This document shows positions 1 to 8,162 of a stretch of DNA of 64,000 nucleotides, piece by piece. Within the stretch, counting starts at the first letter, position 1; every line of letters starts with the position of its first letter. The notes beneath the pieces are model-generated. The model did no database searches. It had not been told where the DNA came from and worked only from the letters and a program-made list of their open reading frames with translations. The position numbers and the translations under genes were made by a program. Source of the DNA: an uncultured Muribaculaceae bacterium (GTDB taxonomy: Bacteria; Bacteroidota; Bacteroidia; Bacteroidales; Muribaculaceae); NCBI GenBank assembly GCA_910588065.1, contig CAJUPZ010000002.1, positions 62,001 through 126,000 of the forward strand, written 5' to 3'.

Positions 1-316
1 CTGCGGTGTCGATAGCGGTTGCTGTCACCGGATAGTCGGTAGCCCTGCCGAAGAGAAATTCCGGGGCGATTACATCCGGAGCGGAGAGTGTCTGGCTCAC
101 CTTGAAACGGCCATCGGTGTTTGCGGCCGTGACTCTGACACTTCCGCTGATGATGAATTTCAGGTGGGTGCATGGCTCCCCCGCCTCAATTATGCGCTCG
201 CCCGGCAGATATTTGAGGAAGTGGAACTTTGCTTTGCCGACGATTTCCGATATTTTGTTGTAGCTCGCTCCTTTGAACATCGGCAGCTCCAGGAGTATAT
301 CATACATGCTCTCCAT
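1..316 (-). CDS. Crp/Fnr-family transcriptional regulator, N-terminal part (cut by window edge)
   Basis: Read from the minus strand, a frame open to the window edge begins at 316 (MESMYDILLE) and gives about 105 residues of a cyclic-nucleotide-binding beta-roll: a short helix, then strands with PGERIIEAGEPC and FIISGSVRV, typical of the Crp/Fnr effector domain. The DNA-binding domain lies outside the window, so the effector and targets cannot be judged. A second in-frame Met (complement of 305-307) is an alternative start. It is followed on the same strand by nothing visible and preceded at 359-1276 by a transporter gene in the same direction, so the pair may be co-transcribed. Confidence 0.75.
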   Translation of the reverse strand, partial: MESMYDILLELPMFKGASYNKISEIVGKAKFHFLKYLPGERIIEAGEPCTHLKFIISGSVRVTAANTDGRFKVSQTLSAPDVIAPEFLFGRATDYPVTATAIDTA

Positions 317-358
317 ATTATGCGGGTATCACTTGTTAGATAAACAATACAATGTGGG

Positions 359-1276
359 TTAATGTTTCAGCTGCCGGTCTCTTTTCTCCTTGAAGTAGAG
401 CTGGAGCGAGTTCACGGTGTTTTGCCATGCCACGTATGCGGCGGGGCCAACGGAGCTGATGGGGTTGAGGTAGGTGAGCGCCATCCATATCGCCAGCACC
501 GTGTTCTTTTGGCCAAGACCCTGGGCACCGGCGATTTTGTCGCCGAATCGCCGCCCGATTTTCCTGCCGATGATGAATTGCGCGCCGCAGACAGCCGCGC
601 TGCACAGCGCAATCGCTATCATCTCCGGAATCTTGCCTGCCGGCTCGCTCATGACGAAGCTCACGGCGCGGCCTACAACGATAAAGAGACTGAGCGCCCA
701 GATGTAGAAGCTCCAGCTCTGTTTCGAGGCCACGGCAGAATGCGCTTTCGGAGCCACCGCGAGCAATATCAGAGCGAGTGCGAGCGGGGCGATTATCAGC
801 GGCACTACCTTTACGGCAATGCTGTGCATCGAGGTGACAAAGTCTATATCTCCCGCTCCGATTGCCGAGAAGAGCAGGGGAGCTGTGACGGCCACGGTGA
901 TGTTGCTGACTATCGAGAATGTAGCGAGGCGAGGCACACTGCCACCGAGCATTCCGGTGATAACCGGTGCGGCAGTGGCGGTAGGGCAGAAAACGCATAT
1001 CATTGTGCCCTGCGCTATATCCTCGCCGAGCGGCAGCAGCGCCAGATACACAGCTATCGCTCCCAATATCTGCACTGACAGCAGCCCCCATGTGAGGCCT
1101 GTGATTCTCAGCTCCTTGGGCTTTACCTTGCAGAAGGTTATGAACAGCATCACAAAGATGAGATACGGCGCAAGAATCTCCACCCTGCTCATGTGATTAT
1201 GGAAGATTACTCCGGCGAGCATGGCTCCCGGCAGCATCCACGGCTTAAGCCGGCGTAGTAGCTCCTGCTGTTTCAT
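359..1276 (-). CDS. Bile acid:sodium symporter (BASS/SBF) family transporter
   Basis: A 305-residue polytopic membrane protein with about nine or ten hydrophobic segments and short loops, the usual size of the SBF family. Family-like stretches are CPTATAAPVITGMLGG near residues 95-110 and GQKNTVLAIWMALTYLNP near 255-272, which correspond to the two broken-helix crossover regions that bind sodium in BASS transporters. Members move organic anions with sodium across the inner membrane; the substrate here cannot be read from sequence. The gene lies upstream of the Crp/Fnr fragment on the same strand (42-nt gap). A promoter-like box sits almost on the start codon. Confidence 0.8.
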   Translation of the reverse strand: MKQQELLRRLKPWMLPGAMLAGVIFHNHMSRVEILAPYLIFVMLFITFCKVKPKELRITGLTWGLLSVQILGAIAVYLALLPLGEDIAQGTMICVFCPTATAAPVITGMLGGSVPRLATFSIVSNITVAVTAPLLFSAIGAGDIDFVTSMHSIAVKVVPLIIAPLALALILLAVAPKAHSAVASKQSWSFYIWALSLFIVVGRAVSFVMSEPAGKIPEMIAIALCSAAVCGAQFIIGRKIGRRFGDKIAGAQGLGQKNTVLAIWMALTYLNPISSVGPAAYVAWQNTVNSLQLYFKEKRDRQLKH

Positions 1277-1280
1277 GGCG

Positions 1281-1288
1281 CAAAGGTA
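1281..1288 (-). promoter_or_regulatory. Promoter -7 box of the BASS transporter
   Basis: The minus strand reads TACCTTTG, an exact match to the Bacteroidetes primary sigma -7 consensus TAnnTTTG. It ends five bases before the ATG at 1276, so if it is used the transcript would be nearly leaderless. Confidence 0.45.
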
Positions 1289-1321
1289 GCGAAAATTATC
1301 GGTGTTGTTAACTTAATTTTC

Positions 1322-1473
1322 TAAATTTGACTTTGAATTCTCCACTTGAAAAGTCAATTCTGCATATAATATAGCATAAATTTAAGGATTAGCAGATGTT
1401 AACTATACGGGCGGTCGGAGTAACAAAAATTAACAAATGGGGGGGGTAAACAATCTCCTTTTTATTAATTTTG
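1322..1473 (+). promoter_or_regulatory. Promoter region of the fimbrial operon
   Basis: Two exact TAnnTTTG boxes face the fimbrial genes: TAAATTTG at 1322-1329 and TAATTTTG at 1466-1473. The proximal one lies 137 bases before the DUF3575 start. The 19 bases before it are preceded by an uninterrupted run of eight G at 1439-1446, which falls where the -33 element (TTTG) would normally be. The surrounding intergenic region (1277-1483) is A+T-rich and has no gene. Confidence 0.5.
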
Positions 1474-1483
1474 CGCAGCGACA

Positions 1484-1609
1484 ATGGATCTACAGGAAAA
1501 ATTGCTGCGAAAAACTACCTTGCACTCCTTGCAGTTGACTGTACCTATGGATTGCATGTACACAGATGCTACAGATATAGAACTATGTAACACATCATTT
1601 TTGATATAA
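1484..1609 (+). CDS. Possible 41-residue leader peptide before the fimbrial operon
   Basis: An ATG 11 bases after the proximal -7 box opens a 41-codon frame (begins MDLQEKLLRK) that stops at 1607-1609, one base before the DUF3575 start codon. It has no recognisable domain, signal peptide or ribosome-binding site. Its position makes a translated leader possible, but a chance frame of this length in an untranslated leader is just as plausible. The leader also contains a CGCAGC/GCTGCG inverted repeat around this start. Confidence 0.25.
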   Translation: MDLQEKLLRKTTLHSLQLTVPMDCMYTDATDIELCNTSFLI

Positions 1610-1610
1610 T

Positions 1611-2201
1611 ATGTATAGATTGACAAAAAAATGCATCATCATCCTGGCCGCGCTGTTCATCGGCTCGGCTGCCGCAAAGGCCCAGGATGTGGCGGTGAAG
1701 ACAAACTTGCTGTATGATGCTACTTTAACAGTAAATCTTGGCGCTGAGGTGAGACTCGCGCCCAAATGGTCTTTCGACCTGTCAGGCAACCTCAACGCCT
1801 GGGACATCAACAGCCACAAGTGGAAACACTGGATGGTTCAGCCCGAAGCGCGCTATTGGTTCTGCGAGGGGCTGCAGGGTCATTTTGTCGGTGCCCACCT
1901 GCTTGGCGGTGAGTACAATGTAGGCAATGTAGACCTAAACTTCAAGATGCTCGGCACAGACTTCAGAAATCTCAAGGACCACCGCTACCAGGGCTGGTAC
2001 ACCGGCGCCGGCATTGCATACGGCTATTCATGGATTCTCGGAAAACACTGGAACTTCGAGGCCGAGATCGGTGTGGGCTGGATATACACCCGCTACGATG
2101 TGTATCCCTGCGCCAAGTGCGGCACAAAGCTCGCTTCCGGAAAATCCCACAACTATGTAGGGCCCACCAAGGCGGCGCTCAACTTAGTATATGTATTCTG
2201 A
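1611..2201 (+). CDS. DUF3575 family fimbrial-cluster protein
   Basis: A 196-residue protein with a signal peptide (about residues 1-24, cleavage near AKAQ) followed by a beta-rich domain of alternating aromatic residues, such as VAVKTNLLYDATLT and a terminal NLVYVF, as expected for a small outer-membrane barrel. This is the DUF3575 family, which in Bacteroidales is regularly the first gene of Mfa1/FimA fimbrial loci; its job there is unproven, perhaps in assembly or anchoring at the outer membrane. A CAKCG motif near residue 165 could form a disulfide. Twenty-seven bases separate it from the DUF3868 gene, which supports one operon. Confidence 0.8.
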   Translation: MYRLTKKCIIILAALFIGSAAAKAQDVAVKTNLLYDATLTVNLGAEVRLAPKWSFDLSGNLNAWDINSHKWKHWMVQPEARYWFCEGLQGHFVGAHLLGGEYNVGNVDLNFKMLGTDFRNLKDHRYQGWYTGAGIAYGYSWILGKHWNFEAEIGVGWIYTRYDVYPCAKCGTKLASGKSHNYVGPTKAALNLVYVF

Positions 2202-2228
2202 CGTTTCCAAATTTCACATTTTCTTCCG

Positions 2229-3647
2229 ATGAAAAAATCACACCTTATTATATATAGCGTGTGCGCGCTCCTTTCAGCTCCCGCAGCGTCGGGTGCCGTT
2301 GCTCCCGCATCAGCTGCCGCAAAGGTTATCGAGCGCACCGAAAACACCGTCTATGTCAACACCGACATCGACATCTCATCCCTAAAGCGGGGCTCCAACC
2401 GCGAGACATGGATTGTGCCCATGATTGTCAACGGTGCCGACACCCTGCGCCTCCACGGCATCATGGTGGCCGGACGAAACAGATATTATCAGGCCGAACG
2501 CCACAACACCGCCACCAAGAACAACCTCACCCTCTACCGCGCCTCCGATGACCTCAAATCGGTGCCTTACACAGCCGCTGTGCCTTATCAGAAATGGATG
2601 AACGGCGCACAGCTCGTTGTCAGCATGGAGTATCGCGGATGCTGCGAGGATGAGCTCGAACCGACAACCGTCACCCCGCTTGCAAACATCGACTTCGAGC
2701 CCAAGCGATTCCAGGCCACCTACAACTGGATCGCTCCCCAGGCCGAGGCTGTGAAACACCGCGAGCTGCGTGGACAGGCTTTCATCGACTTCCCTGTCAA
2801 CAAAACAGTCATCTATCCCGAATATCGCCGCAACACTGTCGAGCTCGCCAAAATCCAGGCTACAATCGACTCTGTTCACAACGACAAGGATATCACCATC
2901 AACGCGCTGTCAATCAAAGGCTTTGCTTCGCCCGAAGGCCCGTGGGACAACAACGTGCGCCTCGCAAAGGGACGTACCGCCGCTCTCAAAACATATGTTG
3001 AGCAGCTCTACAACTTTGCCCCCGACTTCATTCAGACCTCTTACGACCCCGAAGACTGGGGAGGTCTCAAAGCTTATGTTGAGAAAAGCAACATTCCCAA
3101 CCGCGAGGGTATTCTTGAAATCATCGACTCAAACCTGAAGCCCGATCCCAAGAACTCCAAAATACAATCCACATATCCCGAGCAGTACAAGTTCCTGCTG
3201 GCCAACGTTTACCCCGCGCTGCGCCACTCCGACTACAAGATCGAGTACACCATACGCAGCTACAGCGATGTCAACGAAATACGCGAGCTTGTGCGCACCC
3301 GTCCCCAGAACCTCTCGCTCCAGGAATTCTTCCTCGCTGCCAAGAGTGTGGAGCAGGGGAGCCAGGAGTTCAACGACATATACCTGACCGCAGTGCGCAT
3401 GTATCCCCAGGACGAGGTTGCAAACCTCAACGCCGCCAATGTGGCCATGAGCATGGGTGACTTCACCTCAGCCGCACGCTATCTTGACAAAGCCGGCGAT
3501 GGCCCCGAAGCGATCTATGCACGCGGTATCCTCGAAGCCCTTTCAGGCAACTACGAGGCCGCACGCGAAAACCTCGGCCAGGCCGCCCGCCTTAAGGTTG
3601 CCGACGCACCTGCCGCTCTCGAGCAGCTCAATGAAATTCAGAAATAA
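2229..3647 (+). CDS. DUF3868 / OmpA-like and TPR protein of the fimbrial cluster
   Basis: A 472-residue exported protein. After a signal peptide (about 1-23) comes a DUF3868-type beta domain (about 30-180). An OmpA-like region follows near 210-280, with the characteristic SIKGFASPEGPWDNN and RLAKGRTAALKTYV segments. The C-terminal third is helical with TPR-like repeats (about 370-470). OmpA-like domains bind peptidoglycan, so this protein may tie the fimbrial machinery to the cell wall; that is inference from the family. The same OmpA-plus-TPR order, with matching motifs, is seen in the lipoprotein at 61566-63254. It ends 20 bases before the major fimbrial subunit gene. Confidence 0.78.
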   Translation: MKKSHLIIYSVCALLSAPAASGAVAPASAAAKVIERTENTVYVNTDIDISSLKRGSNRETWIVPMIVNGADTLRLHGIMVAGRNRYYQAERHNTATKNNLTLYRASDDLKSVPYTAAVPYQKWMNGAQLVVSMEYRGCCEDELEPTTVTPLANIDFEPKRFQATYNWIAPQAEAVKHRELRGQAFIDFPVNKTVIYPEYRRNTVELAKIQATIDSVHNDKDITINALSIKGFASPEGPWDNNVRLAKGRTAALKTYVEQLYNFAPDFIQTSYDPEDWGGLKAYVEKSNIPNREGILEIIDSNLKPDPKNSKIQSTYPEQYKFLLANVYPALRHSDYKIEYTIRSYSDVNEIRELVRTRPQNLSLQEFFLAAKSVEQGSQEFNDIYLTAVRMYPQDEVANLNAANVAMSMGDFTSAARYLDKAGDGPEAIYARGILEALSGNYEAARENLGQAARLKVADAPAALEQLNEIQK

Positions 3648-3667
3648 ACAAAAATAATCATATTGCA

Positions 3668-5863
3668 ATGAAAAAACTCAAAACACTCCTCTGCGCGCTC
3701 TTTGCAGCCGCTCTGTTCGTCGGCTGCTCCGAAGACCAGCTCGTCGATGACCCTCAGCCCACTCCTGAAGGGGAGGGTGACGGCTTCTATATGGGACTTG
3801 ACATACTCATGCCCACCGGCAAAAACGCATCACGAAGCCAGACTAATCAGGACGGCACATCAACAGGCGGCACAGAGTTCGGCTCAAACGAGGAAAACGC
3901 TGTCAACAGCGCTCTCATAGTCCTTGCCCGCAAGAGCGATGATCCTGCTGAAAACTACGGCTTCATAGCCGCAGGCGAGGTGTCTTCAAACAACCTCACC
4001 TCTGCTTCGGTAAACAATGAGCCCGCATACAAGGCTCTCACCCGAATCTACAAGAGCAACCTCCAGTACTTCTACCGTTGGTTCAACAATCCCAACGCAA
4101 ACCCCGAGGTTTATGTGTTTGTGTTCTGCAACCCCACAAAGGATCTCACCGAGATGTTCCGTGGCACAAACACCCCCGCTCTCACAAACGACTGGGTCAA
4201 CGCCGCCTGCAAGGTTATTCAGGGCAACCAGAGCGCATCCAACCAAAACAACGGCATCTGGGCTTCAAACAGCTTCCTGATGAATAATGTGGAGACCACA
4301 ACACGCGCGCTGCCCAAATCGCTCGTTGAGTGGGAACTCTTCAACAAATCCGAGCTCCCCTTCCACCTCTCTGCAAGCAATGCCGCGGCTGATCCCTCAG
4401 GCAAGCTGCTGCTCCCTGACAACGGCGCAACCGGCCGTGGCTCAGTGCGCGTTGAGCGCTCAGTTGCCCGCTTCGACTTCAAGGATGGCAGCCAGAATGG
4501 CGACCGGAAATATAACGTCCTCTTCCACAGCCATAACGGTGTGCTTCAGGAGGCTGAACCTCTCGTGGTGGTTGAGCTCCAGAAAATGGCGCTCGTAAAC
4601 ATGAGCAACAGTTTCTACTACCTTCCCCGCGTCAGCGCGGACGGTCTCCTCAACAACAGCGAGATCTGTGGCCGGGAGATTGGCTGGGACAGAGATCCGG
4701 CTACCGGTTCCTACTCAAAGGGCAACTATGTTGTAGGTCCTTACGCCGATGTGTTCAAATCCACTGTTGAGTCAGACTTCACCAACTACTTCAACTACCC
4801 CCTCTTTGAAAACGACGGCACATTCAACAACGCCACTATGGCTACCGAGCGCTGGGATGTCTACTTTGTGTCTGACGTTCTCGCAGGCACTAAAACTGAC
4901 AACTACGATGGCAAGCACGACTACAAAGTGTGGCGCTATGTGACAGAGAATGTCATACCGGTTGACCCCCTCAATCAGCAGAACGGCATTTCCACCGGCA
5001 TAGTGTTCAAAGCCCGTATGCTTGGTACCGATTTCGCTAAGAATTTACAAAGCTCACAGCACGATGCCGCATGGGAGCGCGGTATGATCAGCGCTATCGC
5101 CAACTGTCTCAACGGCGCGGGATACACTCAGACCGACGGCTCTCAGCACAAACCTATCGTAGGTAACTCCAAGGAGGACCCCATCCTCTACTACATCGAC
5201 GGCAAGCTCTACCTCACATGGCGCCACATCCGTCAGGCCGCCGTCCAGGCTTCTGTTACCGTAAACTCGCTCAATAACGTTGAGATCAACCGCTCCAACT
5301 CGCTCTACCGCGCTGTGTTCGGCAACGGCGGTATCCCCGCAGGCAACGTCTATATCAAGGATGACGGCACATCTGTTGCAGTCAACGACCCTCAGTTTGA
5401 AGCCCTCAAGGCCGAATACGAAAAGAGCGCCGACTACGCCTGGCAGCTTTGGAACGATGCCGGCAAGCCTGTGCCCGCGCAGGTAGGCGTGAATGTTCCT
5501 GAAACTCTTGTGGCCATGCGCAAGGCCGTTACAGCCGCCGGCATCTCTATTTTCCAGAGCAGCATCGATATTGATAAGGAGGGCCAGGAAGTACCCGGCT
5601 ACTACTGCTACTATTACTACTGGAACCGTCACAACGACAACCTGATATCAGGAGTTATGGGCCCGATGGAATTCGCTGTGGTGCGCAACAACGTATACAA
5701 ACTCAGCGTTGACAAAATCAGCCGACTCGGCCACCCCCGTATCCCCACAAACGACCCCAACACACCCACTCCCGGTACACCTGATGAGTCTGACGAAATC
5801 TATCTCGATGTAACAGTGGAAATCGCCGACTGGGCTGTACGTCTCAACAGCATTATATTCTAA
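3668..5863 (+). CDS. Mfa1/FimA-type fimbrial major subunit lipoprotein
   Basis: A 731-residue lipoprotein precursor with lipobox ending at Cys20 (LFVGC), followed by acidic SEDQLVDD, which resembles surface-export signals of Bacteroidetes lipoproteins. The long beta-rich body and the C-terminal strand DVTVEIADWAVRLNS match Mfa1-type fimbrillins. In these, proteolytic removal of the N-terminal strand lets the C-terminal strand of the next subunit insert (donor-strand assembly). It is longer than P. gingivalis Mfa1 (about 560 residues). Its position between the DUF3868 and FimB/Mfa2-type genes fits the structural subunit. Low-complexity YYCYYYYW occurs near residue 650. Which subunit is most abundant cannot be read from sequence. 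Confidence 0.8.
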   Translation: MKKLKTLLCALFAAALFVGCSEDQLVDDPQPTPEGEGDGFYMGLDILMPTGKNASRSQTNQDGTSTGGTEFGSNEENAVNSALIVLARKSDDPAENYGFIAAGEVSSNNLTSASVNNEPAYKALTRIYKSNLQYFYRWFNNPNANPEVYVFVFCNPTKDLTEMFRGTNTPALTNDWVNAACKVIQGNQSASNQNNGIWASNSFLMNNVETTTRALPKSLVEWELFNKSELPFHLSASNAAADPSGKLLLPDNGATGRGSVRVERSVARFDFKDGSQNGDRKYNVLFHSHNGVLQEAEPLVVVELQKMALVNMSNSFYYLPRVSADGLLNNSEICGREIGWDRDPATGSYSKGNYVVGPYADVFKSTVESDFTNYFNYPLFENDGTFNNATMATERWDVYFVSDVLAGTKTDNYDGKHDYKVWRYVTENVIPVDPLNQQNGISTGIVFKARMLGTDFAKNLQSSQHDAAWERGMISAIANCLNGAGYTQTDGSQHKPIVGNSKEDPILYYIDGKLYLTWRHIRQAAVQASVTVNSLNNVEINRSNSLYRAVFGNGGIPAGNVYIKDDGTSVAVNDPQFEALKAEYEKSADYAWQLWNDAGKPVPAQVGVNVPETLVAMRKAVTAAGISIFQSSIDIDKEGQEVPGYYCYYYYWNRHNDNLISGVMGPMEFAVVRNNVYKLSVDKISRLGHPRIPTNDPNTPTPGTPDESDEIYLDVTVEIADWAVRLNSIIF

Positions 5864-5881
5864 TCTAAGCGACTACTCGGT

Positions 5882-6901
5882 ATGATTAACATACAACGCA
5901 CCATTTCAAGATACCTTGCAGCAGTGGCGATTGCTTTCGCCGCTGTTGCCGGAATCTCCTCATGCAACGCCATCAAGGATGAGTTGCCTCCTTGCCCGGA
6001 AGGGGTGAAGCTGCGCTTTGTGTTTGACTATAACATGGAGTTTGCAAACGCATTCCCCTCGCAGGTCGATTGCCTCACTCTCCTTGTCTATGATCAGGCC
6101 GGCAACTTCGTTACCAAGCGCACCGAAACATCCTCTGTGCTTGCCGACGAAAACTGGCGCATGACCATCGACCTCCCCGCAGGCAAAACCTACACCTTTG
6201 TTGCTTACGGTGGCATGGAGTGCCCCGAAGCCTCATTCCACTTTGTAAGCGAGCCTGCCACCGGCTCTGCCCTCAGCTCACTGCAGGTGGCAATGAACGC
6301 TGACTGCGTCGGCGCAAAGCCCGGTGTCAACCTCCATCAGCTCTTCTACGGCAACCTCGACCTTACAGTTCCCGCAAACGCGCTCGACTACACCGAGGGT
6401 ACCGTATATATGATGCGCGACACCAACTCCCTGCGCATACTCCTGCAGAATGTTGACGGGAGCCCCGTAAATGTCGATGACTTCATCTTCGAGATTACTG
6501 CCGACAACACTCTCCTTTCCGGCGCCACAAACGATGTTATCCCCACTCAGCTCACCACTTACAGCCCCTGGACCACCGGCTCCAATACTGTCGGTTCGGT
6601 TGAGGATGGCACAGAGGCAGTGCTCGGATATGCCGAGTTCTCCACCTCGCGTTTCATCGCCGGTGCTGATGTCAAACTCAAAATCACAAACGCCGAGTCA
6701 GGCGAAACTATCCTGCAGGTGCCCCTCGTCAACTATCTGCTCCTGCTCAAGAGCATGCAGTTTGAAAACATGGCTCCCCAGGAATACCTCGACCGCGAAC
6801 ACCGTTGGAACGTGATTCTATTCCTCGACAACGGCCGCTGGATCGACACCCGCATCGTTATCAACGACTGGATTGTACGCATTAACAACGCCGAACTATG
6901 A
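5882..6901 (+). CDS. FimB/Mfa2-type fimbrial anchor lipoprotein
   Basis: A 339-residue lipoprotein with Cys28 in ISSC and the FimB/Mfa2 opening DELPPCPEGVKLRF, then a two-domain beta fold with PAGKTYTFVAYGG in the first half. It ends in an alternating strand with RIVINDWIVRINNAEL. Known Mfa2/FimB proteins anchor the fimbria to the outer membrane and limit its length. The start is 18 bases after the major subunit gene, and the stop codon shares ATGA with the next gene, which implies translational coupling. Confidence 0.8.
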   Translation: MINIQRTISRYLAAVAIAFAAVAGISSCNAIKDELPPCPEGVKLRFVFDYNMEFANAFPSQVDCLTLLVYDQAGNFVTKRTETSSVLADENWRMTIDLPAGKTYTFVAYGGMECPEASFHFVSEPATGSALSSLQVAMNADCVGAKPGVNLHQLFYGNLDLTVPANALDYTEGTVYMMRDTNSLRILLQNVDGSPVNVDDFIFEITADNTLLSGATNDVIPTQLTTYSPWTTGSNTVGSVEDGTEAVLGYAEFSTSRFIAGADVKLKITNAESGETILQVPLVNYLLLLKSMQFENMAPQEYLDREHRWNVILFLDNGRWIDTRIVINDWIVRINNAEL

Positions 6902-8151
6902 TCTCATTCAAACTTAAATACTTAGCACTACCCGTTCTCGCATTGTCCGCACTTGCCCTCCCGGCTTGCTCGGACAATGAGGGGGAGGGCGACGGTATCG
7001 GCGGAGGCGACATTACCATGCGCCTCACTGTCGACACAGGCATGGCTTCCTCTGCCTCGCGTGCCGACGCCCCCGACGGCTTCGAGTCCCCGGATGACAA
7101 AAGCGAGTTTGAGAAGGTGACCACCCTGCGTGTCATCATACTCCGGGGTGTGCCGGAGGGACAGAACGGTGTAGGCACCGTTGAGGCAAACAAGCTCGTG
7201 CGCACCAATCCGCAGGGCTACCCCTACGACAACCTTGAATTCAAGGTTATGGACAATGAAATCAAGCGCGTCTATCTCATTGCCAACGAAGCCTCCATTC
7301 CGCACCCTAAGGGAGCTTCAGCCGGCGAAACAACCACCGCTTACCTTGACAGATTGGAAAAAGGCGATGAATTCCCCACCACCGCCTTTGCCGACTGGGC
7401 AGCATCAGCCCCGGGCAACAACCCTGATATATCTGGCGCCATATTCTCAAATACCCCCGGACAGACAGGGCTGCCTCTCACCGAATGGTTTGATGTGCCT
7501 GTGCTCAACAACTCTCCCGGCCGAACAGACACCCCCGCCGACCGCGACACCCGCTCAATAAGCGTGCACCTATTCCTCACACGCGCCGCTGCAAAAGCAT
7601 CGTTCAATGTGAAGATCGATGACTCATTCAAAGCATCCGGCACAACAATCACGGCAATACGCCTCAACGGCCTGAACTACACCGAATATATCTTCCCGCG
7701 AAATGCAGAGTATTCACCCGCCAAGATTGTAACCCCGACACCCTCCGAATCAGGCACTGTTGAGCGCTACATCACATCGTTTGACTCCTGGACCAGAACA
7801 ATTGATGGCGGTTGCCACTATACGGTGAGCAATCTAAGCATACCTGTTCAAGCCGGTACCGACCGCACCGTCGGACCGATCTACTTCCCCGAATCAAAAT
7901 TTAAGATTGATGGTAAATTTACCGTGGAAGTGCTCCTCGACGGCGACAAAGGCAACACCACCTGGCTCACCGCGCAGCCCCTCGGTGTTGGCGAAGGCAA
8001 CAACATCCTCATGGTGAACGGCCGTCAGGCAATCGCCCGAAACACCCACCTCAAAATCACCATCAACTTCACAGATAGCAAAACCATCACATGGCAGGCT
8101 ATCGTTGCTCCCTACAACACCGCTGTTCTTAAACCTAACTTCGGTCTTTAA
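6898..8151 (+). CDS. Fimbrillin-like accessory lipoprotein
   Basis: A 417-residue lipoprotein (Cys24 in LPAC, followed by acidic SDNEGEGDG) with a beta-rich body and a C-terminal strand ITWQAIVAPYNTAVLKP like other fimbrillin-family subunits. The ATG overlaps the stop of the Mfa2-like gene by four bases. In P. gingivalis, genes after mfa2 encode minor or tip subunits (Mfa3-Mfa5), and this gene holds the corresponding place; that role is inferred. No enzymatic motif is visible. Confidence 0.65.
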   Translation: MISFKLKYLALPVLALSALALPACSDNEGEGDGIGGGDITMRLTVDTGMASSASRADAPDGFESPDDKSEFEKVTTLRVIILRGVPEGQNGVGTVEANKLVRTNPQGYPYDNLEFKVMDNEIKRVYLIANEASIPHPKGASAGETTTAYLDRLEKGDEFPTTAFADWAASAPGNNPDISGAIFSNTPGQTGLPLTEWFDVPVLNNSPGRTDTPADRDTRSISVHLFLTRAAAKASFNVKIDDSFKASGTTITAIRLNGLNYTEYIFPRNAEYSPAKIVTPTPSESGTVERYITSFDSWTRTIDGGCHYTVSNLSIPVQAGTDRTVGPIYFPESKFKIDGKFTVEVLLDGDKGNTTWLTAQPLGVGEGNNILMVNGRQAIARNTHLKITINFTDSKTITWQAIVAPYNTAVLKPNFGL

Positions 8152-8162
8152 CCTCTTTTTCT

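Noticed and set aside
1277..1610. Invertible fimbrial promoter
   Set aside because: No pair of inverted repeats of useful length brackets the promoter and no invertase gene is in the window.
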